Source: Pisaster brevispinus
Lineage: Eukaryota; Echinodermata; Asteroidea; Forcipulatida; Asteriidae
Length of the DNA: 64,000 nt
NCBI GenBank assembly: GCA_023634235.1
Contig: JAMKCF010000007.1
Span: 16,746,592 to 16,810,591 of the forward strand
Direction: 5' to 3'
The position numbers were made by a program, and so were the translations under genes. Under the pieces are notes generated by a model. It made no database searches. It was given only the letters and a program-made list of their open reading frames with translations, and was not told the DNA's origin. Of the stretch, positions 1 through 52,148 are shown piece by piece (the first letter of the stretch is position 1; the number at the start of each line of letters is the position of its first letter).

Positions 1-1175
1 GATAAGGCAAGGCTATTTTCATTTTGCAAAGGGCACTTCCATTGAAAAATCTTAAAGTCTATGGCCAAACTGATGAAGGGGTACCAAGGCCAAGACCAGT
101 GCAACAGAGGCCAGGTCAGGCAAGGCCTGTTTAAAAGGCATCATACTTTGTACTTAGTGTGTAAGAACAAATGATGAAAAGGGGATGTGGGTAGTAAGCA
201 GCCAATAAAACCTATTTTATTTGTCACAAAACATGCATCTTATAGATCCTTGTGCCCATTTCAAATAGTTGAGTACCCTAACCCTTCCCAATCCTCTAAA
301 TGAAGTTGTCTGATTCTGGAGGATTGAGGACTGTAGGCCCCAATTGCTTATCACTGGGTCAGGTATACCAATCTTATCCATGTCCAAACATTTTGATGTG
401 GAGTGACATAAGAGTGGAGGATAGTGGAGGATTTTAGGTCACCTGTGCGCAAGAGGGCCCAGTGAGTAAGCAAAGCTGTTGAGTTGGTCAAGTCCTTCAG
501 CTTGTAGAGAGTGTACTAACAAACTAACCAAAAGAAAGCCATGAACATTTCACTATGAGTTTAAATCCATGCACAAACAAAAAGTAACTGCATTGATAAG
601 ACTTAAAATAACAAACAGTTTTGACAAAAATGGGAAAAACCTGCAGCGATCTGATTCAAAGCCTCTATGCAAAGCCTCAATTCTCTGAAGCTCACTCCTT
701 ACTGTATGCAAAAGGTTGATCCAGGCAATATTGCTGGGAGAGCAGCTTCTGTCCAAAACGCACCCAAAATATCAACCTGATTATTCAAAAGCTCATATAC
801 TTTATGGGAAACAAAGACAATGATAAAACATGATTTGTCTCTGTCATAATGGGAATATATAACTAGCTGGTGGAACACCAAGTAAAGTTTCTACACTTGA
901 GTAGGTTAAACAAAAGACTGGCTAGAATTTTTGACAATCTTCCATCCAGGTACGCATTTAGGTATAAAGTACCAGTGTAATGGGCTTAGATTTAATAGTA
1001 AATTAAATTTTAGCTTATAGCTCCACTTTTATAAAGAACAAAATTCTTGCTGTAGTGAAACAAAATGCTATAAAACAGAGAGCCAAATGCCACTTAATGC
1101 TACTAAAAGATACTACATAAAACAGAAAATGGCATGTTCTGAACTGGTCTCCCTGGTGATATCTCTTGCATGCAG
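1..1175. other. No supported gene; left edge, probably intron of the gene ending at 3137
   Basis: I see no convincing exon or classified repeat here. It probably lies within an upstream intron of the + strand gene whose exons begin at 1176. A short stretch at about 437-460 is flanked by AG and GTGAGT and could be a micro-exon. Its reading frame gives no recognisable peptide, so I do not call it. Confidence 0.4.
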
Positions 1176-3137
1176 TGCTCGATTTCACCAAGGAGGCAGG
1201 GGTGCCTCTCTTTAGCTTCTCCAAAGAAACTGAATACTCTCCAGAATATGGGAGTGGGCAGCCCATGACAAGCGCATCCCCACCAACCACAGCGGCGGAT
1301 GAGGAAGAGGATGAGAGTGGAGGAGGTGGTGGTGGTTGGTGGCCATGGAAACGAAGTGCAGGTTTGTTGTTGCTACGATGGCAATGCTGCCCAGGGATTG
1401 ACCCATGCAAAGAAAAGTTCTTAATCTCAAAAGTATCCATTAGAAGAAACTGAGAATACAAAGAGGGTAGAAAACGAGGGGTATAATTACAGAGTGGGCT
1501 TGTTTTTCAGAGAGGATTTAACGGAATGTGCTTGGCTTTCTGTATGTGAGGTTTTTGATCTTGTTTATGCATGTTTCTAGTTTACTGTAGAGCTGGATAA
1601 CTTTAAGTATTGAGTATCTGTCACAGACAGGCACAGGAAAATATGTATGAGTGTACCTTAACTATTGTGTGGGATTTAAGTACCAAGTCAACTGATGAGA
1701 GATTGTAGTAGTCCAAACATGCTGATGGGTGGTTTGTCTAGCTTGTTGTCATGGACCCTGCAAATCTTGCCCGTCTCTTGCTCAACCATGGGTTCCTACT
1801 TACATTGCTTTAATGTTAATGTGAAGGAATGTGACTTTAACAAGTCCCCACTAAATGCATCCTGTGAGTCTTGAACAGTCTAAGATGAGAAAAAGCAAGA
1901 ATAGATAAATGAAGTAATACATTTTGATCTGTTGTTGCTCCAAAGACTCGGCAAAGTTATCACCGAGTACGTACTTAATACTAAGCTGCATAAGATCTGA
2001 ATCATTTTTAACCCTGCTTTTTTTTTTTAAACTTGGGGTTGCATTCTGCTAAAACACCAGCATTTTACATATCAACTCTAAAGAACATTGCTGATTCGGT
2101 TTAGTAATCAAAAGAAAGTAAGGAAAGAGCTTAAATAGTGTAGGTGATTGTATAGAAAGTGAAACAGCACCAACAGTAAATTTGGAATGTACACTTCCAA
2201 TTTCCCTTCTTTGTGTAGAGACAACAGAACGACAGACACGACTCAACAAGAAAAGGAACAGCCGAAAGCCAGGACAGATGGTAGACAGGGAAATGCAAGG
2301 TGATGACCCCGGGGCTTCTGCCAAACGATCCACCCCAAGGAAGAAGAAAAGATGCCAGCTGAGACTTCTGGATCATGCAACCTGCCCTCACTGTAACCCA
2401 ACTTGTCCAAAGAAAATCAACCCTTACACAGGTAAGACGTCTTCCTTAATGCTGCAGGTCTATATATATATTTATTTATTTGGTTGTGATCTAAAAGAAT
2501 CTCAGAAAAGTTAACTTAATCCCTGTAACTAGCCAAGAACCCCATGGAGAGAAGACAAGGACGGAAGTTTAAGTTGTGGGAGGAAAACCCAAGAGAAATT
2601 TTCAAGGGAAACCCCACGCAATCCAGTAGGGACTGAAAACCCAATCTGCACAGTGCCACTGGTGGGATTTAAACTGGGGTCCTAGAGGTGGAAGGTGAGG
2701 AAAAATACCGCTGTGCCAACCCGACTACCCCTTAGGAGCACTGGGATCAAGAGGTCACGTGCACTATACTCAAAATCTTTCACTTCAAGAAAAAGGATTC
2801 AAATCCAGAGCCTGGTTGGTTGTTGGCTTGTGTTGTTAAGATGAACTCTTAGCACTATGATCACTGGTTGTCCTTCAGATGGATTATTTTAAGTTATGGT
2901 TTAAGGAGAGTGGGTTCGAATCCAGTCTTGATGCTAGTGTCCTTTTTTCAAGCACTATTCTTCATCTTCTTGTGTTTTGCATTTGTAGGGGAGGATATCG
3001 AATTTCTGTCTTTCATGCGCCTCATGGGACTTGACCTCACTGCCCTGGCCCAACAGATGGGACTGGATGAGAGGGCGCTGTCCATGGTCAGTCCTGCCGA
3101 AGCACTGGAGATGATTGCACAAGCCGCACGAAACTGA
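1176..3137 (+). CDS. Unrecognised protein, three C-terminal exons (gene starts outside the window)
   Basis: Three exons join in phase: 1176-1361, 2219-2431 and 2989-3137 (stop TGA 3135-3137). Acceptors are tgcatgcAG, ttgtgtAG and tttgtAG; donors are GTTTGT and GTAAGA. The joined C-terminus is about 182 residues. It starts with a mixed segment (LDFTKEAGVPLFSFSKE), then an acidic run followed by six glycines and WWPWKR. A strongly basic stretch with RKKKR follows, then a Cys cluster (CPHCNPTCP, spacing C-x2-C-x3-C) that might bind metal. It ends in a predicted helical, leucine/methionine-rich tail (FMRLMGLDLTALAQQMGL) finishing AQAARN. The acidic-basic-Cys layout suggests a nuclear protein, but that is inference. 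I do not recognise the family. The 5' exons lie to the left. A minus-strand frame over exon 1 rich in Pro and Ser is its shadow. The 3' UTR probably follows 3137, with an aataaa at about 3321. Confidence 0.65.
2480..2745 (-). repeat. tRNA-derived SINE-like repeat in the intron of the unrecognised gene
   Basis: This segment is about 70-80% similar by eye to 8090-8330. Both run through gccaagaaccccatggagag, a phrase like tagggactgaaaacccaat, and a terminal ccaacccgac. The same family, read in the other orientation at 40222-40400, begins with a tRNA-like head (GGTTGGCTCAGTGGT), so this copy lies on the minus strand. A related shorter copy is at 11935-12145. Confidence 0.55.
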
Positions 3138-4194
3138 CAGGGCCAACTTTTATCTTAAAAGGGAAAGACAAAGCGTAATAATATTTTTCTCCATCAGTGA
3201 AATATCTCTGGACCAAGCAATTTTGGCTCACAAGGCCTGTTGCTTTCCAGTTATATTTGTAAATCCCCCACATAAAAATCACCTTTCTCTTGAAAGGAGT
3301 AAAGCAGTCATCATGGGGGAATAAAGGAACCCATATTTTGATCTGGGTTCTATACTAAGAACTCTGGGCCTGCCACCCATTTTCACTTTTCAGGAGTGTC
3401 TACTTTGTGAAGTAACACCCCGTTATAATCAAACAAATTACATCATCCAGTCAAATGAAAATAAACATTTTACGTATGGGAACCAAGTCCCAAAAGTTGG
3501 TTCACCTTTCAACTGCTGTTTCATGGTTAAAAGTAAACATACGGTTCACTGTATCTAACATTTGTAAATTTGGACGAGATTTATACTGTACAAAGACACA
3601 GACTTTTATTTACAAAAAGAAATCAAGTTCAACACCACTCAAAGTAGGCAGCAGAATCTCCTTTGAAAATCTTAGCTGTACTTTGTGTGGTGTGACTTCT
3701 TGATAAGAACATCTACTGAACATCCATAAACTCTACCTCACTTATAGTTATCTGTGGCTGTTGAAATTTTACTTTTTGAAAGAAAGTGCAGAAATAACAG
3801 AAGTGCATTTAGGACATGGAAATAAAACCCGCCCCAAAACAACTTTTTCGCCCAGGCTGATTAGGCCTACTTACCTGCCTGGGCAGATTACTAAGGCAGA
3901 AATTGTAAGCAGTGACAAAGACACAAAGAAAACAAGTGTTGCTCTCTTGCTGCCAGGCTGCTGTCTAAAGTAATCCGCCCGGGCGAGTTAGTAATAGCCT
4001 CTTCTGTTTTTTTTTTACCATGCCCTAATTGCACTTCCATGTAGAAAGAATGAGGCTAAAATCCCTGTGTCTTCAAGCAACTTTTGAACTTAAAAGAAAG
4101 GTGCAAATTTCCTGTGTAAAAGTTGTATTGATTTGGTGATGTCAGATGATCATATTTGATAACTTGCTAGACATAGTAATGCATACACACATAA

Positions 4195-4348
4195 TTTTAT
4201 TTCATTATTTTATTTATTTATTTATTTATTTATTTATTTTATTTTATTATATTTTTATTTATTTTATTTTTTTAAATTTTATTTATTATTATTTTTTAAA
4301 ATTTATTTTTATTTATTTATTTATTATTATTTTTTTTTGGGGGGGGTT
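4195..4348. repeat. TTTA-rich low-complexity tract ending in a G-run
   Basis: Repeated TTTA/TTTTA units with almost no C or G run to about 4338 and are followed by a run of eight or more G. Any frame through it encodes only Phe/Ile/Tyr/Leu and is not a gene. Confidence 0.9.
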
Positions 4349-5078
4349 CTTCGGGAAAACGCTTGTCAGAATTATTGAGCTGGAGTTGTGATAACTGGTG
4401 GAAGTTGAAGGGAGTTGTAAAGTTAGTGGCACACAGTATTAATGGCGTGTTTTTTGTACCCAAATAAAGTAAAAACATTATTTCAGATAACCAGGTTTCA
4501 ACCACAGAGAAATCTTTGATAATTTATATATGTAAAAAGAGCCTTAGGAATGGATTAAGGATGTGGTTGAACCTATTTAAGAAATGAGCATTTTTTTATA
4601 CCAAAACTTGTGTAAAATATTTTGGTGAAATAGCTCAATAGCTGTCTTTTATTATAGGAATGTTTAATCTCTGTGAGTATTGACACAACTTTTTAAATGT
4701 AAGTTTATAGCTCAATTTTGTAAATATTTTTCAAATATACTTTAGCGTCAAGGTACTTCAGGGCTAAGTAATATTTTAAACAGAATCCAACAGAGGCAAA
4801 CTAATTGGTACTTTGGAAACCAAAAGAAATACTCTCTTTTAAGGCTTTTATAGGTGACACTTTGGGTAAGATGACCGAGTGATTTGTTGTATTGCCAGCT
4901 CCTGTGCAAGCTGCAGCTCATAACACTTGTGATAGCATTTTCCAGTGGGTTTTGACCAACAATTTAAAAATCATTTACATGTAACTGCAGGGTTTTGTCT
5001 GGTGGAGCAACTGTGCACAGAACCATCTGGGTACCAAGTACATGAATCCACCACATTATCATTTTTCTACCAATCAAA

Positions 5079-5300
5079 ACCACAGAGGATGATGCTGACT
5101 GGACAAACAGTAGGAGGGTTAACTGTGTACTGTGTAGATACATTCACCATGTGATATTACAATGCAGGCTGGCATAGTTAACTTATCAACCAACACCACA
5201 ATGGATGATGATAAAATGGTCAGACAATAGGAGGGTTGGCTGTGTACCACATAGATACATTCACCACATATTATAATGCACCAGTCTGCAATTAGTGCAC
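5079..5300. repeat. Diverged tandem duplication of about 115 bp, two copies
   Basis: Copy one (about 5079-5195) and copy two (about 5196-5300) share in order: ggatgatg, a phrase like acagtaggagggtt, ctgtgtac, tagatacattcaccac/t and attacaatgca. Similarity is about 75-80% by eye. No coding potential. Confidence 0.65.
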
Positions 5301-6190
5301 AATCAATCAAACCTCTTGGATGTTACTCATCTAGCAGTAGAAGAGTAATATAAATTTACACAGTGTCGTACACACATGGGCTTTGTTCAACTTGAGCATA
5401 TTTTGACTACGGCTATGGCGGTTGCAGAATTGTTAACTACACTGACCCAGCAATGACCAAAAGCTGGAGCTATCAATTGGGACTCGTCCCTGATTGACAC
5501 TGCAAAAGTATTATGAATAGTATATTAATTAATGTATTCAAATAAAGGTTTATAAGTAGGCTTTGACCAATAAAATAAAATAAAAATTAGGAAAGTGTTC
5601 ACAGTATGTGTGTATTTTTGTGCTGCTCTGATTTTTTAATCTTAGCCAAATAAAGGAAGAGAACATCTTTTGTTTGAACTGAAATGATGCAAGTCTCACC
5701 TTAGGAATAATACAAAAATCATACCCATTTCCCATAGCTAAATAACAAAATTGGTTTTCCTTATATTTTCACCCAAAACGCTGCTAGGTTTGGAGGTAGA
5801 ATAATTGAACATTTGTACATCCTGGGGCTGTGTAAAGCACAGCATAACCTCCCGTCACTTTTATATAAAAGTTCAAAATAAAAGATTAATTGTTATTTTG
5901 CTCATTGCAACCAAGTTTTATAGAAAGGCAATTACCACCAGAAAAAACCCTCACAAACTTCTGTTTATAAATAAATTATCTTGCACTTAATAATTTTGGC
6001 AGAAATTCTATAGAATTCAAATTAAGGAAAAGCTCCCTTTTTTCTGAGCATCCTTGACCCTTAACAATTGCTGTAAATAAAATCCATCACCAATCACTAC
6101 TGCCACCAGCGTATGTTAAAGCCTGCATAGATACATCTTTTTATTCCCATTTGTAAATCATAAAGGCAACTACAAAACCATTTACCTGCC

Positions 6191-6311
6191 ATGGTGCAAA
6201 ACTATAAAGCATGGTACAAAACTATAAAGCATGATACAAAACTATAAACCATGGTGCAAAACTATTAACCACGGTATAAAACTATTTATCATGGTGTAAC
6301 CATGATGCAAG
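6191..6311. repeat. Minisatellite, about 20-bp unit, six copies
   Basis: The unit is approximately CATGGTRCAAAACTATAAAG, repeated about six times with growing divergence towards the right end. Confidence 0.85.
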
Positions 6312-7257
6312 TCCTAAAAATTGCTAATTTTATCGATGATCCACAAACAAACTGTATAAAGTAAAAGTACATGTATGTCCACCAGTAGAACCCCAAATTT
6401 AACATAAAAAATAAATACAAATACTTTTACACGTTGTGTAGCCATATTTCTCGTACAGATCAACACTTTCAAAGTTGGTTTTTCTGCCCCCAACCTCTCC
6501 CTTGACTCCCCCTTCCATTCGGTGGGCTGTTGAATTCCTGCTAAAGGAAATCGTGTAATGTAGCAATAGACTGTTTTAACAGATGATCGCATTATTCATA
6601 TATCCGTTCAGAGATTACCTTATGTGTAATATATTCACTAGAGTAAAAAAGTTAACATTCACTAGAGTAAAAAAGTATACATTATCTACTTTTTCTATCC
6701 TAAACGACATAAAATTTCATTAAAGGAAAGGCTGTTTCCATACTCAGTGAGATCCTTTGGTATAAACAAACACGTCCTGTGTTCTTTATAAATATTGAAT
6801 ATGATATTTCATTTTATCTTTCTTCAATTTACCTCCTGTATGTGTATTCCAATACAGTAAACAATTAAAAGATTGATAGATGTAAGAAAATGTGAGTTTG
6901 TATATTGTAATCAGTCAGACCTATTAAAACAAAATGAATGTTTGCACCTACAAAAAAAGAAGGCAAAACAATCAATAAAATAAGTCAATAAATCAACCCA
7001 TAAAACTTCCACCACAAATAATAAACCAAACCAGCCAACTTAATGAGACAAGAAGTAAGGGAACCTCCCTCAAACAGACCAAGAGACTTAAAGAAGCCTA
7101 CCTGATGTCCTCGTAAGCACGATCATTATTTTGTGTTGCCTCCAACAGAAGGTTTTTAGGTCGCACACCAAATAGGACCTGTGTAGTCACAGTCTCCGCT
7201 ATTGTCAACTGTGTTTTGTGTGGACATGACTTTGGTTTACCTACCCCATAAGACGCT

Positions 7258-47170
<39,913 letters not shown>

Positions 47171-49287
47171 TTCCTTTCTGACCTTTGAAGTTTGATTTGG
47201 TGTAAATTATCGACTAAAATAAGCCAATAACAGCAGCGTGGGCAATGCAAATTATCTCTTCTTTGTTCCGTATTGCACTTTCTCTGAATTCAGATAGGAG
47301 ACAAATTACATAGCTCGTTTAAAATGTGTCATTTTTTGCACAATCACTCTGCACAAATTTAGACACGTAACAATTTAGCAGACGATAAACTTTTCACCTC
47401 GAGTGTGCGCATGCGTGGCAAGTTGCTAAAAAGGGGTTTTTGCTTAGCGCCCTCAAGCAAAAGGTTGTCCTTTGCGATTAATTTTCATGAATTTGCAAGA
47501 ATAGAAAAGAAGGCGAGAAAACTATGCTGAGCAGCAATATAATTGAAAGCCCACCAAGCCATATTAACTATTGGTGCTAGTTTTGCTGCTAGCCCCAATT
47601 TTGTCGCTGAGCTAATAAATAAAAAGACTGGTCCCCAGCCCTGTCTTTGAAGTGCGACATAAAAATTTCATTTCCTCACATGAGGGCGCCCTTCAAGATT
47701 AACGGTGGTAAAATAAAACGGAGTTTGCATTCAAGTATCAAGAAAATTCAATTAAGTACAATGGTACATGAACTATTTATTACCCATTTCTGAACATAGT
47801 TTTCCAACACAACCCCACCCGAAGAAAAGATAAAATAAATAAATAAATAAATAAAACAAATAAATAAATTAAATAAATATTATAAATAAATAAATGAATG
47901 AATGAATGATAACCACAGAGCCTCTCCTGTATGAGAAACTGGACAGTGCCAATAAATCATTACAATTTAGATTTGAACGATCCATGCCAAGTAGTACGCC
48001 TTGGTTCAATCACAGGTGATATACTCTATTACAATTCCTCGAACATATATTTAGTCCAAGAAATTTAAATTTAGCATTCACTTGCGAACAACTTTGTAAC
48101 AGACATTATTTGAATCCAATTCTAACGTATGTAAAATGTTAACAAACTTGACACACACACAAAAATAATTATAATAATAATAATAATAATAATAATACAA
48201 AACAAGAGAAACAGTCGACAAACATTTACAATTTCAAATTTATTTTTATTTAATATCCAGTGAGTCTCATGTTGAAACTTTTACTGCCTGAAAACCCATG
48301 AAAAAATAGAAAAAAACTAAATAAATAAAGGCAGAACATTTTTACAGTTGTATATTTACTGATTAAATCATTTTAAGGACTTTCAGAAAACAACTTCTCG
48401 GAAACCCCCCCCCCACAGAATTCAATGGTTCCCCCTCCCCCCACAAAAATTAATTCAATGCCTTGTTATGCCGGCACACAGGAGAAGTGGATACCAGTGT
48501 CAACCTGGTATATAACGCTCAGACACCTCCCACAACTGTCTAGTGTCTGGATCCACCCCTAAAAGTACACTCCGTGGATAATTTTAATACACAGTATGAT
48601 TTATAACACACCTGACATGGATTCTGCCTTTTGATTGGTTTAGAGTGTGTCACATGGTATGTCTTATTTTTCTACAAGGAAGCTGTGCAAACCCGGCACG
48701 CTATACACGCAGCAGTGTACTACACCGGTAGCAACCAATGAACTATCCCACAGCAACCAATGAACTATACCCATAGCAACTTGTGTACTATACGCAGTAG
48801 CAATAGCAGCTTCTTGTTTTATACAACTGTTTGGGGTGATATAAAACAATTGGCTGCTTTTACCTGTTTCGCCTCAGCAAAATAGAACGCACCGAGGATC
48901 ACAACACTATGTTAGGGTCATAGTTTTAACCTAACACTGGAAGCAGTCAATGTTTGTGTAATTATCAAGTTTTGTTCTAACAAAACAGTATTGGTGTTTC
49001 AACTAGGCGGATCTGGTCTGTTTGTTGGTCACTCCACACCTCTAATTTCCAGTGGGTGTGACTGTCAGTCTCAGGGCAGAACAGCGCTTTCCCTAAACTT
49101 CTGACTAATTCGGCTCACATCCCAACAGCAATCTCCACAAGTATTACTTACTTGAGCAATGGATGAGTCACATAATCATGTTTTGCTCCTTTTGCATGAC
49201 ATAACAAGAGTCTGAAAAAAAAATGGTCTCTTTCACTGTTACATCGCTTTCATTGTCACTAAATCATTTCCAGATTAAATCTCATTA
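47171..49287. other. Intergenic between CPOX (5' end) and TMEM242 (3' end)
   Basis: CPOX promoter DNA should lie just right of 47170. I see no TATA box I would defend. A low-complexity (AAAT)n/(AATG)n tract lies at 47828-47907 and an (AAT)n tract at 48171-48196. Inverted copies of the ttgctatgggtatag segment from 33455 are at 48715-48800. No gene. Confidence 0.5.
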
Positions 49288-52115
49288 TCAGCTTTCTTTG
49301 ATTTCGTCTTGGAAGATTTCCTGCCGGAGTTTATTCAGCGTCACCTCCTCCGGCTCGCTCGCTTCGTTTCTTCGGATCCTCGGTGCAACCGACTGGAACT
49401 TTGTCTGGAAGTCAGCAACCTGTGGTAATCATGAGGAACCAAGAAGACTTTGAAAACTTGAAATTTCATCTTTGATGGGACGAGGTGGTTTTTCTCTTTT
49501 TGCTAAGCTAAGAGCACATCCATTAAAAATTCTTAAATTGGAAGGGGATTAAGGACAAGATACAACTAAGAGAGGTTTGCGGTAACACCATGTGAAAATC
49601 TCTTTTGAGTAGTGTAGGTTCTGAAAAGAACCGGTGGTTAACGACTCAATGTTTCGATCAGTATGCTCTGATCGTCTTCAGGAGAATGCTTCAGCAAACC
49701 TCTCTTAGTTATACTTCCACCATGCAAAGTCTCAAGGCCAAGATCAACGCTTAGATTCACAAAGCATTAAGATTCATCTTAAGATGAGTTGTCAATATTA
49801 CCATAGTGATTTGTCATGTGAAATCACACATCAGTTTAAGAGTGATACGGATCTCAAGTTTAATCTTAACTCTTTGTGTAAATCAAGCCCTGGGGGCAGC
49901 AGAGACTTACAGAAACTTATAATTCCAGGGGCCGGTTTCACAAAGCACCAAGATTCATCTTAAGATGAGTTGTCTGTATTACCGTAGTGATTTGTATTGT
50001 GACATCACACTTTGCTTAGCAATTAAGAGTGATTTGCAGTTAGGATCAATCTTACCTCTTAGTGAAATCGAGCCCTGACCTGGAGTTTTCACAATAAATA
50101 TAATTTTGACCTTTTAAAATTTGTCACCATTCAATTCCCCTGGTTTGTATAGAAATCTCATGCGTATTCAAAAATTGTTTGCGAACCTTGGGTTCCCAAG
50201 GACTTTGGTTTAACGGTGAAGCAAACAAATTCGCTGAGTCCTTTCTTTTGGTAAAGCACAATACTTGCACACTCTACTCTATACATCTTTCAATACCAAG
50301 GTATCTTAAAGGGGTTGTGTCATCACGATCAATGCAGGCCTGCTGTGGCTGTACATGGAATTATGAACTCTCACCCAGTTACTAAACACATGCGCCCTCC
50401 CTCCATGCCCCATCTACGGAGGGTGGGAGTTCATATTAATTCCAAATACAGCCACAGGCCGGCTTTGATCATGATGACACAGCCCTGTCAATACCAACTT
50501 ATTTAAAGTCTAGAAACACCTACACTCTTGACGCCCATAGCTTTGCAGACTACAAAGGTCAAAGTTCCAAAGCCAGTCACAGCGAAGAATGACCCCCAGA
50601 GGAGAGCACGTAGACCGAGAGACGCCCCGCTCTCATGAAGACTGGCAGCTGGGTCAGGAAAAATCCCCTGAGAAAGGAACCAATCCATTGAGTAGAGTGA
50701 AAAGGGCTTCAGAGACTTGAAAGTGATTTTCTAGTTCACACTTTACAGCAAAATATTATCATTATCAGGGCTCGATTTGGGGAAAAATCCACAAGACTGC
50801 AGGGCTTGTAGCTCAAAACTTTTACTGGACCAGAAAATTTGTTACAAGACCGGAATCAAAATGAGAAGAACACTCTACACAGTTTCACACTTGAGCTGTT
50901 TTTGTACCAAGCACTAAGAGAAGATTTATCAAGTTTTTCTTGTGGGTAGGCCTAATACTTCAATACTCAATTGATCAGTTTAATTTAAAATTACAGTGAC
51001 GTGTTATTATTCAAAAACACAAGACCGCCGGACTTGTACGGTCATAAGTTTACTGGCCCGACACTAAAAATCACTGGCCTCGGGCCTGCGGTCCAGTGTC
51101 AAATTCGAGCCCTGATTATTATTATTACTGTATATTTCAGGCAATAAAACCAAGGATGCCTCATATTAAGTGAACTTAACCACTGTAGCTTGTAAGCCAG
51201 TGTAAAACCCATACACAAGAACGCTTGCTATGTGAACCAAAAACACCCGCTAACTTTCCAAGATAACTGTTCTGGGTTCTTTTACGTGCACTACCAACCC
51301 TAGTACATGGGACCTACGGCTTAATGTCCCATCCGAAGGACAAAACAATTATGAATAAGTATCTTGCTCAAGGACACAAGAGCCATGACTGGGACTCAAT
51401 CCCACACTCTGCTGATAAAAAACACCAGAGCTCGAGTTCCGTGTTCTTAACCGCTTGACCACAACAATACACGTCATCCAACTTTAACTTTCTTGCTTTG
51501 TTTTCCATGATTCATCTTTTTGCTCTGGGCTAGGTCCGTCTGTTTTTTGTATTATTTCCGTTTCTCTTTGGTGTTTTTTGCCATTTTTTCTGCAAGTACC
51601 CCAATGGAAATACATGTAAGTCTAAGTTATTGGCTTTTTGGGGCTATCCTTGGATTATTTTGTGCAGTTTTTCTTTCTTGTGTTCTATTTAGGTATATTT
51701 TATATCTTTGAGTTTTTTTACCTCCTGTTGTTGTGTATGTATTTTTTTGCCATGTTCTTGCTGTATTTTATCCGAATACATTCAATCAATCAATCAATCA
51801 ATCAATCAACCAACTCCCTTACTGGGTGACTTGTGTACCTTTGTGAATGATGCAGGGTGCTTTCTCTTAGCTCCAGCAATGGTCATCCCAAATCCGGACA
51901 TCATTGCAATACCAGCAATGCCAACCATAAACACTGAACCTAGACAGACAATGAGAAAATGTAAACACCGTTGGTTATCCTCCTACTGTCTGACCATTCA
52001 CTCCATCCACTGTGGTTTTGAATAACTTTGCCCACCTATGATTTAATGTTGTGAATGCTATATAGTACACAGTCAACCCTCCTATAATTGCCCGACATTT
52101 CGCTGCAACTTTCTA

Positions 52116-52148
<33 letters not shown>

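Larger units (their letters stand above)
3138..7257. other. Intergenic: 3' ends of two convergent genes plus simple repeats
   Basis: The unrecognised + strand gene (stop 3137) and CPOX (minus, stop 7258) converge here. I see no gene. The stretch holds a TTTA-rich low-complexity block, a roughly 115-bp duplication, a 20-bp minisatellite and a 27-bp tandem pair (about 6634-6680, ttcactagagtaaaaaag). 3' UTR ends are not fixed by anything I can read with certainty. Confidence 0.5.

Noticed and set aside
1015..1461. 148-residue minus-strand frame with polyproline and polyserine
   Set aside because: It is the antisense of the glycine/acid-rich exon 1176-1361, which has matching splice phases with the next exon.
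4146..4391. 81-residue frame rich in Phe, Ile and Tyr
   Set aside because: It lies wholly in a TTTA-type low-complexity tract.
7088..7170. An extra CPOX 3' exon just before the stop-containing exon
   Set aside because: The exon 7258-7344 already joins in phase to exon 13 and ends with the conserved PRDWL and a stop.
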